A DNA stretch of 42,539 bases. Source: Myxococcota bacterium. GTDB lineage: Bacteria; Myxococcota_A; Polyangia; JAAYKL01. The notes beneath the pieces were generated by a model. That model saw nothing but the letters and a program-made list of their open reading frames with translations. It did not search any database and was not told where the DNA came from. Below, one piece after another: positions 7,364 to 16,517 of this stretch (within the stretch, counting starts at the first letter, position 1; each line of letters opens with the position of its first letter). A program made the position numbers and the translations under genes. The stretch is from NCBI GenBank assembly GCA_025453525.1, contig JALOQD010000028.1:1-42539 (forward strand). Direction: 5' to 3'.

Positions 7364-9783
7364 ATGTCGAATCGCACCCTAGGAGCCTGTCGGAAAATAG
7401 ATCTCCGGCTGCAAAGCAGCGGAGCATCCGATCTGCGGCCCACAAGAGGTGGGCACATGCAACCAGCATGCACCCACCGCTTGTGCTCCACATCTCGAAC
7501 GCTCGGCCGCTTTTCGCTTCGGAGTCTTTTTCCCGACAGTCTCCTAGCGAGCGCTGGTCGAGGCGCTGTCGTTGCCTTGAGCGTGTGCCTGATGGCCTCG
7601 CCGGCCGTAGCCGCGGGCGACTCAGTGGCCAAGCTTCGGGCAGAGATCCAGGATATCGCGCGGGAGGCCGATTCCCTTGCTGGTCAGTATCTCAAGACCG
7701 GGAGTCTGCAGGGAAACCAGTACGCTGCCGAGCGACTCATCGACGGCGCATCGTCTTTCTCGACATCATCGAAAATCACCCCGGGAATGTCGCTTACGGC
7801 GATGCTCTCTATTATTACGCGGATTCGCTTTTCCTCGCGCGGGACTACCTCGGCGCCAAGGATTGGTTCACCCGGCTGCTCAACGAACGCACCAAGCCCG
7901 GAGTCGCGGCCCATACGCAACAGGCGATTGAGAGGCTCATCGAGATCGCGATTCACCTGGACAAGTTCGATGGAATCGAAGCGTATTTCTCTCAACTCGG
8001 ACAGGTGCCGAGCGAGGACGCGCGCTACACAAAAGGTAAATTCCTCTATTTCAAAGGTGACCTCGCGGCGGCCCTCACCGAGTTCGAAGCCATTCGAGGC
8101 GGTTCCCTCGTGGGGCTGAAGGCCGCCTACCTCAAGACCGCCGTGCTCACGAGGCAGGGGCGCTTTCAGGACGCCATCGCGGTCGTCAATCTAGCCCGCG
8201 AGCACAAGGCCAAGAACCCAGAGGAACAGGAGATCGTCGACCTGCTCAACCTCGCTGCGGGACGTCTGTACTACGAGCAGAATTTTATCGAGCACGCTTC
8301 GGAGTGCTATCAGAGGATAAACAATAGATCCCCTTATTTCGACGTCGCTCTATACGAAGCCGCCACCGTGCTGATCCGTTCGGGTGACGCCATCCGGGCC
8401 GAGCGCGTGCTGGAGGTTCTGACCGTGGCGATCCCGGACAGCAAGTACATCCCGAGGGCCAAGATGCTCCGGGGCAACTTGCTGCTGCGCACTGGGCGCT
8501 ACGAGGAAGCCGAGAAGGTCTTTTCCGAGATGTCCGACGAGTTTGGTCCGGTCATGAATGAGCTGGATCGGCTGATCTCCGAGCAGCAGGACACTCGGAA
8601 GTTCTTCGGCGATCTCGTCAAACGCTCCATCTCTTCATTGGACAACCAGTCGGCGTTGCCGCCCCTGGTGGTGAAGTGGGTGGGAGAGGAGCGCGACGTG
8701 CAGCACGCGCTCGGGCTCGCGGCCGACATCGGGACCGTGCGCGAGACGGTTCAGGACGCGGAGCGGCTGATTCGCCTGCTCGAAGCGGTCATCAATGGGC
8801 CCAGCAGAGTGAATGCGATTCCGATTCTGCGCGACGCGATGCGCAGGGCTCAACAGCTTCAGAACCGCTTGGTGCAAATGAGAGCCAAGCTCTTGTCTGT
8901 GGCGGAAAAGGAGTTCGCCGGCTCCTCCGAGCTCGCCCAACTCGCGGCCGAACGGCGCGCGTTGACCTCGCAGCTCAAGGCCCTGCCCACGACCGTGAGC
9001 GCCTTTGAGACGCGCGAAAACGAGTCTCGCAAGGTCTTCGAGAGGATGCACAAAGAGCTCTCTCGAAACGAGGTCAGAGTGGACCAGCTCTCCGCCATGA
9101 TCGTCGCCATCGACCGCTTCATCGCAGATCCCAGGTACACCGAAGGCGCGGATCCGGCTGCGGTGGCCGCACTTTCGGACGAGCTCGCCCGGCACAAGGT
9201 GGCGGTCGCGGGAATGGCGAGTGATTTGGGTATGCTCAAGGGGGATGTGGACGGCGCGCGTTACCAAGTGGGCGTGGGCGATTCGGCCGACGAGAGCGAT
9301 CGAGCTCTGGCAGATAGGTTGAAGGCCATCTCAGGGCGGCAGCGGCAGATATTCGCCTCTCGCGGGCCTGTCGGACAGAGCCTGGACCAGGCACTCGTAG
9401 AAGTGGACGCTACGGATGGCACCCTCCAGCGGTTTGCACAAGAGGTGGATGCCGAGGCGCGTCGCAGAGTCGAGGAAATGCGGCAGCTCGTTTCGTCGGA
9501 GCGGGACGCAGTGGTGACCTACAAATCAGATTTGGTTGTTCTGGGCGACGAGGCTCAGACTGTCGTGGGTGATATTACCTACGCCAACTTCAGCAACGTT
9601 CGGCGCAAGTTTCAGGATCTCATTCTCAAGGCAGACGTGGGGATTATCGACGTCGCGTGGCTGCGCAAGGAGGAGCATTCGTCTCGGCGAGACGAGCTGA
9701 CCAAGGAGCGGCTGCAGGACATCAGAATACTGGATGACGAGTTCCAAGAGGTCCGAACCGAAGAAGCGGAGTCGCGTCCCTGA
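7364..9783 (+). CDS. Periplasmic TPR protein, signal peptide interrupted by a palindromic insertion and frame broken near 7745
   Basis: From the ATG at 7364, frame 2 encodes MSNRTL, then 55 insertion-derived codons, then the rest of a signal peptide (AVVALSVCLMASPAVAA) and a helical start ending YAAERLID near 7744. Homology-like continuity then jumps to frame 1 at about 7745 (RIVFLDIIENHPG), which runs to 9783. That part carries TPR-like helical pairs to about 8550 and a long coiled-coil, charged region to the end. Frame 1 upstream of 7745 looks non-coding, so the long frame-1 reading from 7291 is misleading at its 5' end. Relative to similar TPR proteins about 14 residues seem missing at the junction, which fits loss of 3n+1 nt. 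The stop overlaps the next ATG (TGATG). The gene is either a pseudogene, made from an internal start, or affected by an assembly error. Confidence 0.7.
7383..7543. mobile_element. 161-bp palindromic MITE-like element inserted in frame in a signal-peptide region
   Basis: The ends are GAGCCTGTCGG (7383-7393) and the reverse complement of GAGACTGTCGG (7533-7543). CTAG flanks both sides (7379-7382 and 7544-7547) as a 4-bp target duplication. The whole element folds on itself: the two arms pair imperfectly over about 80 nt each, with a strong centre (GGTGGGCACATGC, short loop, GCATGCACCCACC) at about 7449-7482. Removing 165 bp (element plus one CTAG) joins the flanks into a clean signal peptide, MSNRTLASAGRGAVVALSV and onward. 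The element has no stop codon in the frame used, so it adds 55 residues. Its ends resemble those of the element at 35345-35455. Confidence 0.8.
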
Positions 9784-12700
9784 TGTTTACCAAGGGAAGA
9801 ACGGGCGCCAAGGGTCTCGCGCCCGAGGGTCAACGGGGAATGATGGCGTTTTCCAAATACGCAAGTGTAGTAGCGGTGTCAGGGGTGCTGTCGATCCTGC
9901 TGCTGGGTAGCTTCCAAGCCTTGGCTCGAGACGGTGCGGGCAGGGCAGAGCGCAAGAAGAAGACTCCGATCATCGCATCGGAGGTCTCTCGCGAGCCGAC
10001 CCCAGAAGAGATCTCCGCGCTCGAAGCAGCGCGCGAAACGGACATGCTGCTCTACGTGAGCCGCGTGCAGGATTTCCGCGGCGTTGTCGACGGCATGGTC
10101 CAACGGGTGTACCGAATGCGGCGAGAGCACATCGACAAGTCCTTTCAGGACCGCATCGTCGCCGAAGAGGCCCTGGTGGAGAGCGCGCGCAAGAGCGCCA
10201 TCGCGTATTTCGAGGAGTTTCTGCGCAAGTATCCGAGCGCTCCGCCGTATACGCCAGACGCGATGTACCGGTTGGCTGAGCTCTACTACGATGACTCATA
10301 CATTAAGTATCTGGATGCTTCCCAGGAGTATGGAGACAGGCAAGAGAAGGGTCTCGAGGACGAGACCGAACCGCCGATGAAGGAGTTCGATCGCTCGATT
10401 GCGCTCTTCCGCGAGCTCATCGTGCGCTATCCCGAATATCGCAACATCGACGGCGTCTACTATTTGCTCGGCTATATCCTCAACGAGACAGCTCGCGAGG
10501 ACGAGGCCCGAATCGCGTGGTTGAGCCTCGTCTGTGCCAACAAGTTCCAGTACGACCCAGTGAAATTCGAGCAAGAAAAAGCAGCCAAACCCGGTGCTGC
10601 CACGAGGCCTTCGGCGAACCTCGACACGGGCGTGGACACGACCCCGAATAAGCCGTTCGTCGATCCTTTTGTGGACTGCAAGCCGGTGACCGCCAATAGC
10701 CGCTTCTTTTTTGAGACGTGGTGGCTCGTCGGCAACTACCACTTCGATTACGACATCTCTCGCCATGGCGTTGAAACCGCCATCGCGGCGTACAAGAAGC
10801 TCATCCAAGATCCAAAGCACAAGTTTTACGACAAGGGTCTTTACAAGCTCGCGTGGAGCTACTTCAAGGCCGACCGATATCCGGAGGCCATCGAGGCCTT
10901 TACCAAGGTGGTGGACTATTCCGACGCCCATGTGGATGCCCGGCGTTCGGGAATGCGTCCAGAGGCCATCCAGTACCTCGCAGTGTGCTTTTTCACGGAG
11001 GACTGGAACGGCGACAACCTGCCGGACTCTGTGGCTGGAATCGACCGGCTTCAGGATGGCAAGCTCATGCCGCAGGACCGGGAGTGGACGCGAGAGGTCT
11101 ATCTTCGTTTGGGTGCGATCTTTTCCGACAATGAGAAGAATCAAGAGGCCATTGCGGTCTATGAGCTCTACTTGAAAAAGTGGCCTCTCGACGTGCAAGC
11201 CCCCTTTGTGCAGGAGAAGATCGCTCTCGAGTACAACAAGATGCGAGACTTCGAGTCCGAGATTAAAGCGCGCGCCGCTCTGGACAGCTATGGGCCCGAG
11301 AGCGCGTGGTGGAAAGCCAATGCCAATCGCCCGATCGAGCAGAACGAGGTCGCGCGCATGGCTCGGGACGCCCTGCTCGAGATGGCCTATCATCGGCATC
11401 GCACGGCGCAGGCGCTGCGGCAAGAAGGCCTCGTGGCCCAAGATGCGGCGCTTCTCGAGCGCGCGATTAAAGAGTACAATTTGGCAGCGCAGGCGTATCG
11501 CAAATTCATTTCCCAAAACCCCGATATACCCGATGCCTACGACATCACCTTCAACTTGGCGGAAACGCTGTTCTGGTCAGGTCAATACGAGGCTGCGCGG
11601 AAGGAGTACACTTCGGTCCGCGATTCCAATCTCGATGACAAGTTCAGGGCCGATGCCGCCAACATGGTCGTGGTGTCTCTCGACAAGATCATCGAGCAGC
11701 AAATTAAAGCAGGCAAGGTCGACATGCGCGCCGAAGCACCCAAGCCAGAGGGCACGCCCCTGGCGGTCGCGCCTATTCCCATGCCAGAGCTGCTCACCGA
11801 GCTCATGAAGGAGCGCGAAACGCTCATCGCCATCAATCCGCAGCACAAGGACGCGGGCAAGTTCAAGTACCAGAGCGCTCAGAACTTTTTCCGCTATGGC
11901 TTCTGGGACGAAGCGAACAAGCGCTACGAGCTCGTTTACAATGAGTACTGCAAGACCGATCCGATCGCCTATGTCAGCTGGCAGACCATGATGAACATGG
12001 CGACGGACATGGGCAATCTGAATGAGAAAGAGCGCCTCGCCCTGATGCAGCAGGAGAAACAGTGCACGGTCGATGGTGTCGAGAAGCTCGGCGGCGACAT
12101 CGCGGCTATCGATATCGGCACAGTGCTCGGCGATGTGGCCATGCAGCGCGCTCTCGAAAAATTCAAGACGTGCATGGACAAGAAAGAGGCGCAGTTGTGC
12201 ACCACTTCAGCGGACGACCTCGTGGCCGCGGTGAACAAGGCGCCTCAACATCCCTCTGCGGACGCGGCGCTCCATAACGCCGCCTTGGCCTATGAGCTGG
12301 CACAGCGGTTCAATAGCGCCATGCAGATCTACGGTCGAATCATCGCCGAATACCCAAAGAGCCCCTACGTTGGGAAATGCCTGTTCCAGCAAGGTCTCGC
12401 GGCGCAGAAATTCTTCGAGTACGAAAAGGCGCTCGACAATTACCGGGTTCTGGCGGACGAGAAGCGCTTCGCTGACTATGAGAACCGCACGGTGTCGATC
12501 TACAACTCGGCGGACATTCTCACGAACCTGCAGAGCTACAACGAGGCGGTTCCCTACTGGCAGCGCTATGCGCGCGAGGAGAAGGATCCGGCCAAGAAGC
12601 TCGAAGCCGAGTTCAACGCTGCGGACATGTATTTCCGCGCCAAGAAGTGGAAGCAGGCGATCAAGTCTTATGATGACTTCATCAAACGCTACAATAAGGA

Positions 12701-13421
12701 CAAGACCGCAGGCCCCCTCGTCGTAAAGGCAGCGTATCGAATCGCCAAGGCGCAGGCAGAAAACGATCGCAAGGCCAAGGTTGCCCCCTCGTGGCGTCAG
12801 ACGATCAGCCACTACGACGCTCTCGTGAACGAACCCGGCTCCATGTCCGCGGAATACGCGGCAGAGAGCGCGTTCTTGCTGGTCGAGGAAGACATGCGCG
12901 CTTTTGAGTCGTTCCAAATCAAGGGCGCGCAGAAGGTGATTGACCAGAAGATTAAAGAGGGCGCTCAGAAGGTCAAGAGTTTCGAAGAGCGCTATCGAGA
13001 CGTTCAGAAATACCGCCGCCCCGAGTGGTCGCTGGCAGCAGAGTGCCGTATCGGCTACGCGTACGAAGTGTTCGCCAAGGCGCTGCTCAATGTTCCTTTC
13101 CCGCCCTTGGACAAAGAATCTCAGAAGATGCTCAAGCAGTTGCCGCAGGAAGATCGCGACCTCGTGATGGTCGAGCTCGAGGACAAGTTCCGCGCCGCCA
13201 TGGAGCAACAGGTGGCGCCCATGGAAGAGAAGGCTCAGTCCGAGTACAAGATCGCAGTTGACCTCGCGAGAAAAGGTAACATCAGCAACGACTGGACGCT
13301 GCTCGCCCTGGAGCGGCTCAATGCGTACGATCCCGACACGTACCCGCGCCAACACAACGGAGTCGTGCTCATGCAGGATTCGTCGCTCGCCGGTCCGCAG
13401 TGGGCCTCGGAGGCCAAGTAA
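9783..13421 (+). CDS. Large secreted tetratricopeptide-repeat protein of envelope operon
   Basis: A 1,212-residue protein starting at an ATG that overlaps the previous stop (TGATG). In-frame ATGs at 9840 and 9843 would give a tighter signal peptide (core VVAVSGVLSILLLGSFQALA) and are reasonable alternatives. TPR-like helical pairs recur through the whole length, for example YTPDAMYRLAELYYDDSYIK, KFYDKGLYKLAWSYFKADRY, AALHNAALAYELAQRFNSAM and EAEFNAADMYFRAKKWKQAI. It lacks a lipobox and a membrane anchor, so it is predicted to be periplasmic and to act as a scaffold. It ends at TAATG, coupling it to the next TPR gene. Giant TPR proteins also occur in the Myxococcus gliding and sporulation machines, but I do not assign a one-to-one orthologue. 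Confidence 0.88.
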   Translation: MFTKGRTGAKGLAPEGQRGMMAFSKYASVVAVSGVLSILLLGSFQALARDGAGRAERKKKTPIIASEVSREPTPEEISALEAARETDMLLYVSRVQDFRGVVDGMVQRVYRMRREHIDKSFQDRIVAEEALVESARKSAIAYFEEFLRKYPSAPPYTPDAMYRLAELYYDDSYIKYLDASQEYGDRQEKGLEDETEPPMKEFDRSIALFRELIVRYPEYRNIDGVYYLLGYILNETAREDEARIAWLSLVCANKFQYDPVKFEQEKAAKPGAATRPSANLDTGVDTTPNKPFVDPFVDCKPVTANSRFFFETWWLVGNYHFDYDISRHGVETAIAAYKKLIQDPKHKFYDKGLYKLAWSYFKADRYPEAIEAFTKVVDYSDAHVDARRSGMRPEAIQYLAVCFFTEDWNGDNLPDSVAGIDRLQDGKLMPQDREWTREVYLRLGAIFSDNEKNQEAIAVYELYLKKWPLDVQAPFVQEKIALEYNKMRDFESEIKARAALDSYGPESAWWKANANRPIEQNEVARMARDALLEMAYHRHRTAQALRQEGLVAQDAALLERAIKEYNLAAQAYRKFISQNPDIPDAYDITFNLAETLFWSGQYEAARKEYTSVRDSNLDDKFRADAANMVVVSLDKIIEQQIKAGKVDMRAEAPKPEGTPLAVAPIPMPELLTELMKERETLIAINPQHKDAGKFKYQSAQNFFRYGFWDEANKRYELVYNEYCKTDPIAYVSWQTMMNMATDMGNLNEKERLALMQQEKQCTVDGVEKLGGDIAAIDIGTVLGDVAMQRALEKFKTCMDKKEAQLCTTSADDLVAAVNKAPQHPSADAALHNAALAYELAQRFNSAMQIYGRIIAEYPKSPYVGKCLFQQGLAAQKFFEYEKALDNYRVLADEKRFADYENRTVSIYNSADILTNLQSYNEAVPYWQRYAREEKDPAKKLEAEFNAADMYFRAKKWKQAIKSYDDFIKRYNKDKTAGPLVVKAAYRIAKAQAENDRKAKVAPSWRQTISHYDALVNEPGSMSAEYAAESAFLLVEEDMRAFESFQIKGAQKVIDQKIKEGAQKVKSFEERYRDVQKYRRPEWSLAAECRIGYAYEVFAKALLNVPFPPLDKESQKMLKQLPQEDRDLVMVELEDKFRAAMEQQVAPMEEKAQSEYKIAVDLARKGNISNDWTLLALERLNAYDPDTYPRQHNGVVLMQDSSLAGPQWASEAK

Positions 13422-14818
13422 TGTCGACCACGACTCGTCTTCTGGTGCGTGTTTGCATGGCGGCGAGCGTCGCGCTGTGGGCCGGATGTGGTGGGGCCTC
13501 GAAGAAGGACGGTGCCTCGGCGTCGACTCCTTCGGGCCTGCCTCCGGGCGCCGGCGGCCCGCAGTCGGCCGGGGGGACAGCCTCGCAAGCAGCGACACAA
13601 CCGAATGAGCATCAGCTCTCTCCTGACGCGCGATCCGTTTACAACGACGGTCTGCAGGCGGCGAAAGCCGGGGCCTTGGCCAAGGCAGAGCAAGCCTTCA
13701 AGAACACGGTGCAGCTCGACCCCAAGGCGCCCCAGCCGCTCTACAATCTAGGCGTGCTCGCTGAACGCAAGGGCGATGACGAGACTGCGCGCCGATACTA
13801 CCTGCAGGCCCTCTCGGTGCAGGAGGACTACGCGCCGGCTGTGCTCGCCCTCATAAAGCTCGACCTGCGCACCGGAAACGGCACCAAGGCGGTGGATTTC
13901 GGAAGAGCCAAGGCGGAAAAGTTTTCCAAAGACAAATGGATTCTTGCCGCGTATGCCGAGGCGCTCATCGGCGCACGTCGCTACAAGGATGCAATAGGCG
14001 TTTCCAAAGACATCCTGCGGGTCGACGAGCGGGACGCCGACGGTTTGCTCGCCATGGCCAAGGCCAATTTGGGCATGGGGCGACTCGAGCTCGCAGAGTC
14101 TGTCTTCGATCAGGTGTTGGCAGTGGATCCGAACCGGGTGGAGGTGTTCTTCCTGCGAGCGGGGATCCGCCTGGGCGAGGGTCAAAAGGCCGCAGCGATT
14201 GAAGAGTACAAAAAGGTGCTGGCAAAACAGCCCGACCACGTCGAGGCTCTCAATAATCTGGCGAATATGTACCTGCTTTCTGGCAACTACGCACAAGCGG
14301 CGGAGCTTTTGGGAAAGGCCGTGACCCTCGCTCCGAGCATTCCCGAGCTGCGGTTGAATTACGGCAATGCCTTGCGCGGCGCGGGCAAGTGGCCTGCGGC
14401 CAAGACCCAGCTTCTCGAGGCCCGGAAGATTTCGAATCGCTTCGCAGCGCCGCTGTTCAACCTCGCTTTGGTATACTACGTTGCCGAAGAGCTCGACGGC
14501 ATGGACCGGACCGCTCGGCTCAACGAATCCAAAAAATTGTTTGCTCAGTACAAATCAGAGATGGGCTCGGCTCTGACCAAGGACGACCCGGTTGCAAAGT
14601 ACCTTAAAGAGGTACAGATGGCTCTGGACCGAGAGGCCAAGCGCATCCAAACCGAGAAGGACCGCGTCGTGCGGGAAGGCGAGCGCGCCAAGCAGCGCGA
14701 GGCCGAAGAGGCGCGCAAGGCAGCCGAAGCTGCCGAGGCTGCCAAGGCGCCGAAGGATGGCAAGGCCGAGGAAAAGAAAAAAGACGAGAAGAAGCCGGCG
14801 GAAGACGGATGGTATTGA
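13421..14818 (+). CDS. TPR repeat outer-membrane lipoprotein candidate (GltE-like context)
   Basis: The ATG at 13421 overlaps the previous stop by 1 nt and gives 465 residues. A lipoprotein signal is clear: hydrophobic MAASVALWAG followed by Cys23. After a Ser/Gly-rich spacer come regular TPRs, for example PQPLYNLGVLAERKGDDETA, VEALNNLANMYLLSGNYAQA and PELRLNYGNALRGAGKWPAA. The C-terminal 60 residues are a highly charged Lys/Glu/Ala helix. Proteins of this kind are annotated in Myxococcota as gliding-motility TPR lipoproteins (GltE). Here it probably sits on the inner face of the outer membrane and links the periplasmic TPR proteins to envelope partners. An earlier GTG at 13400 would add residues ahead of the signal peptide and is rejected. 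Confidence 0.85.
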   Translation: MSTTTRLLVRVCMAASVALWAGCGGASKKDGASASTPSGLPPGAGGPQSAGGTASQAATQPNEHQLSPDARSVYNDGLQAAKAGALAKAEQAFKNTVQLDPKAPQPLYNLGVLAERKGDDETARRYYLQALSVQEDYAPAVLALIKLDLRTGNGTKAVDFGRAKAEKFSKDKWILAAYAEALIGARRYKDAIGVSKDILRVDERDADGLLAMAKANLGMGRLELAESVFDQVLAVDPNRVEVFFLRAGIRLGEGQKAAAIEEYKKVLAKQPDHVEALNNLANMYLLSGNYAQAAELLGKAVTLAPSIPELRLNYGNALRGAGKWPAAKTQLLEARKISNRFAAPLFNLALVYYVAEELDGMDRTARLNESKKLFAQYKSEMGSALTKDDPVAKYLKEVQMALDREAKRIQTEKDRVVREGERAKQREAEEARKAAEAAEAAKAPKDGKAEEKKKDEKKPAEDGWY

Positions 14819-14841
14819 CGTTTCGACCCGTCGCGCTGGTT

Positions 14842-14860
14842 GCGAAAAAACTTTTTTCGC
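14842..14860. repeat. Perfect 9-bp palindrome with A/T core
   Basis: GCGAAAAAA, a single C, then TTTTTTCGC form a perfect symmetrical repeat 23 nt after the stop of the TPR lipoprotein gene. As RNA it would form a weak A-U-rich hairpin with a U-run on the 3' arm. It could attenuate transcription between the TPR and motor genes, or be a protein-binding site. Confidence 0.45.
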
Positions 14861-14901
14861 CAGGTGGCACAAGATGATTTGGAAGTTTTTGGCAAAAAAA
14901 A

Positions 14902-14931
14902 TTGGTGCACCATTGATCGTCATGCTAGGAT
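14902..14931 (+). promoter_or_regulatory. Weak promoter candidate before motor genes
   Basis: TTGGTG (14902-14907), an 18-nt spacer and TAGGAT (14926-14931) resemble a degenerate sigma70 promoter in a locally AT-rich stretch. The match is poor at two positions of each box. Confidence 0.2.
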
Positions 14932-15052
14932 GTTTTGACTTTCGCGTATGGAGAACGCGCGAGTTTGAACAGGCCGATAAACGCGAGAACGCTCGAGCAG
15001 ATGAACGCACCGCTTTTAGGGTGCCAGTGCCGAGATAAGGAGGAGACCCCCC

Positions 15053-15706
15053 ATGATGCAAGGAATCGCGGAAGCCTTCGTGACCGGTGGTGGCTGGATG
15101 TATGTGATCATCATCCCGTCTGTCGTCGGATTGGGTGTGATGGTCGAGCGTTTTGTTTTCCTGTTTTTCAAGTACAACATCAACGCTAAGGCTTTCATGG
15201 CCCAGATTAACAAGCTGGTCATGGCCAACAACATCGACCGCGCCATCAAGCTCTGCAACGCCGCCCCCAACGCAGCGCTGCCCAAGGTGATCAAGGCCGG
15301 TCTCACGCGCGCCAACAAGGGCGAGCTCGAGATCTCGAACGCCATCGAAGAGGCGACCCTCGAGGTCGTGCCGGTTGTCACAAACCGCACGCCTCTGCTC
15401 GGCGGTGTGGCGAACGTCGCAACGCTGCTCGGTCTGCTCGGAACGATCACCGGTCTGATTCAAGCGTTCGCCGCTCTGGAGTCTGCGGCTCCTGAGCAGC
15501 GCGCCGCCGCTCTTGCCCGCGGTATTGCCGTGGCCATGAATACGACGGCCTTTGGTCTGATCGTGGCCATTCCCTGCATGGCCGCGCAGATGTTCTTGCA
15601 AAGTGTCACCAAGAAGATTCTCGACGAGATTGACCAGTATTCGGTCAAGCTCGAGAACCTCCTCGTGTCTCGCATCCGCGCTGGCGGTATGCCGATGCAG
15701 CAGTAG
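15053..15706 (+). CDS. MotA/TolQ/ExbB proton-channel family protein
   Basis: A 217-residue inner-membrane protein behind AAGGAGGAG. An ATG three bases later (15056) is an alternative start. Three membrane helices are visible: about 14-36 (MYVIIIPSVVGLGVMVERFVF), about 118-142 in the conserved LGGVANVATLLGLLGTITGL segment, and about 160-183 (MNTTAFGLIVAIPCMAAQMF). The Thr residues in helices 2 and 3 match the conserved polar positions of TolQ and ExbB. With ExbD-like partners these proteins form proton-driven motors that energise outer-membrane processes. The two ExbD-like genes and the AgmX/PglI gene follow directly, as expected for an Agl/Tol-type motor. Confidence 0.93.
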   Translation: MMQGIAEAFVTGGGWMYVIIIPSVVGLGVMVERFVFLFFKYNINAKAFMAQINKLVMANNIDRAIKLCNAAPNAALPKVIKAGLTRANKGELEISNAIEEATLEVVPVVTNRTPLLGGVANVATLLGLLGTITGLIQAFAALESAAPEQRAAALARGIAVAMNTTAFGLIVAIPCMAAQMFLQSVTKKILDEIDQYSVKLENLLVSRIRAGGMPMQQ

Positions 15707-15874
15707 GAATCGGTTCGCGGTGTTGAGCCGTTGCAGTGCGCGTGTTGCGAAGACGAAGTGTAAGGTCGAAGAGACACAGCGCACAAAAGGCTTTCGTTCC
15801 GTTCGGGAACTTCCACTTTCTCTTGGCGCAAGCCCGTTGGGCGCCATTTTTAAGTGGGTCGAAGGAGTGGTGTC

Positions 15875-16384
15875 ATGGCAATAAAACGGCGCGCTGAAGC
15901 CAACATGGATGGCGATCCCCTCATCCCCATCATGAACCTGGTGTGCATGCTCATTCCGCTGCTCCTCTATGGCGCGGTTTTCATCAAGTTCATGACGATC
16001 GAGGTCAATTCGCCCAAGATCAGCTCTGGAGCTCCCGCAGATCCGCAGGAGCAGGACGAGAAGCTCAATCTCACCGTGATGATCACGGACCAGGGCTTCA
16101 CGTTCAAGGTGAACCCCAAGTTCCGGCTGCCTTGGATGGGCATGGCGACCGATGCGGCAAACGCCGGTCCTGACATTCCCAAAAAGGATGACGACTGGGA
16201 CTACGCGGAGTTCAACCGCAAGCTCAAAGAGCTCAAAGAGAGCCATCGAGAAGAGACGCAGTTGATCCTGGGTGCAGAAGACGACATCAAGTACGACGTT
16301 CTCATCAAAGCCATGGACTGGTCTCGCGGAACGGGCGAAGATCCGCTCTTTCCTGCTGTGACCCTGACGCGTGGCGTTGTCTGA
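15875..16384 (+). CDS. ExbD/TolR-like biopolymer transporter subunit lacking the channel Asp
   Basis: The ATG at 15875 has AAGGAG in front; a GTG-type start at 15854 is less likely. The 169-residue product has a short cytoplasmic N-terminus, one helix at about 15-40 (PLIPIMNLVCMLIPLLLYG) and a periplasmic domain of ExbD/TolR type. In ExbD, TolR and MotB the helix carries a conserved, protonatable Asp. The equivalent position here is Asn21 (IPIMN). The second ExbD-like protein of the operon keeps its Asp. This suggests a heteromeric motor in which only one subunit type carries the proton site. A membrane-anchored structural role is also possible. Confidence 0.85.
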   Translation: MAIKRRAEANMDGDPLIPIMNLVCMLIPLLLYGAVFIKFMTIEVNSPKISSGAPADPQEQDEKLNLTVMITDQGFTFKVNPKFRLPWMGMATDAANAGPDIPKKDDDWDYAEFNRKLKELKESHREETQLILGAEDDIKYDVLIKAMDWSRGTGEDPLFPAVTLTRGVV

Positions 16385-16517
16385 GGTTTTTCGTTTTTTG
16401 TTCCGGCGTTCGCGTGTTCGGTGTGGGTTCGTCGGTTGCGCTGGCCTGGCTTCTTGAGTAGAATTTTTGGGTCTATCCAGAAGCAGGCGAGACAGACTAT
16501 TCCACGGAGGCGAGAGA

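Larger units (their letters stand above)
14819..15052. other. Intra-operon gap before the TolQ-like gene
   Basis: 233 bp, the second-largest gap inside the cluster after the 244-bp gap at 18656-18899. It holds a perfect A/T-cored hairpin (14842-14860), a weak promoter candidate (14902-14931) and a strong Shine-Dalgarno (AAGGAGGAG) just before the ATG at 15053. These could allow the motor genes to be expressed separately from the TPR genes. No open frame here is convincing. Confidence 0.5.

Noticed and set aside
7291..7745. The long frame-1 reading from 7291 as the true 5' end of the TPR protein
   Set aside because: Its first about 150 residues are Arg/Ser-rich with no signal peptide, while frame 2 encodes a proper signal peptide up to the frameshift.
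10296..11516. Long antisense open frames (about 400 codons) opposite the large TPR gene, and similar ones opposite 12.2-13.6 kb and 14.5-16.7 kb
   Set aside because: They mirror strongly coding plus-strand genes in GC-rich DNA and show no domain, ribosome site or plausible start.
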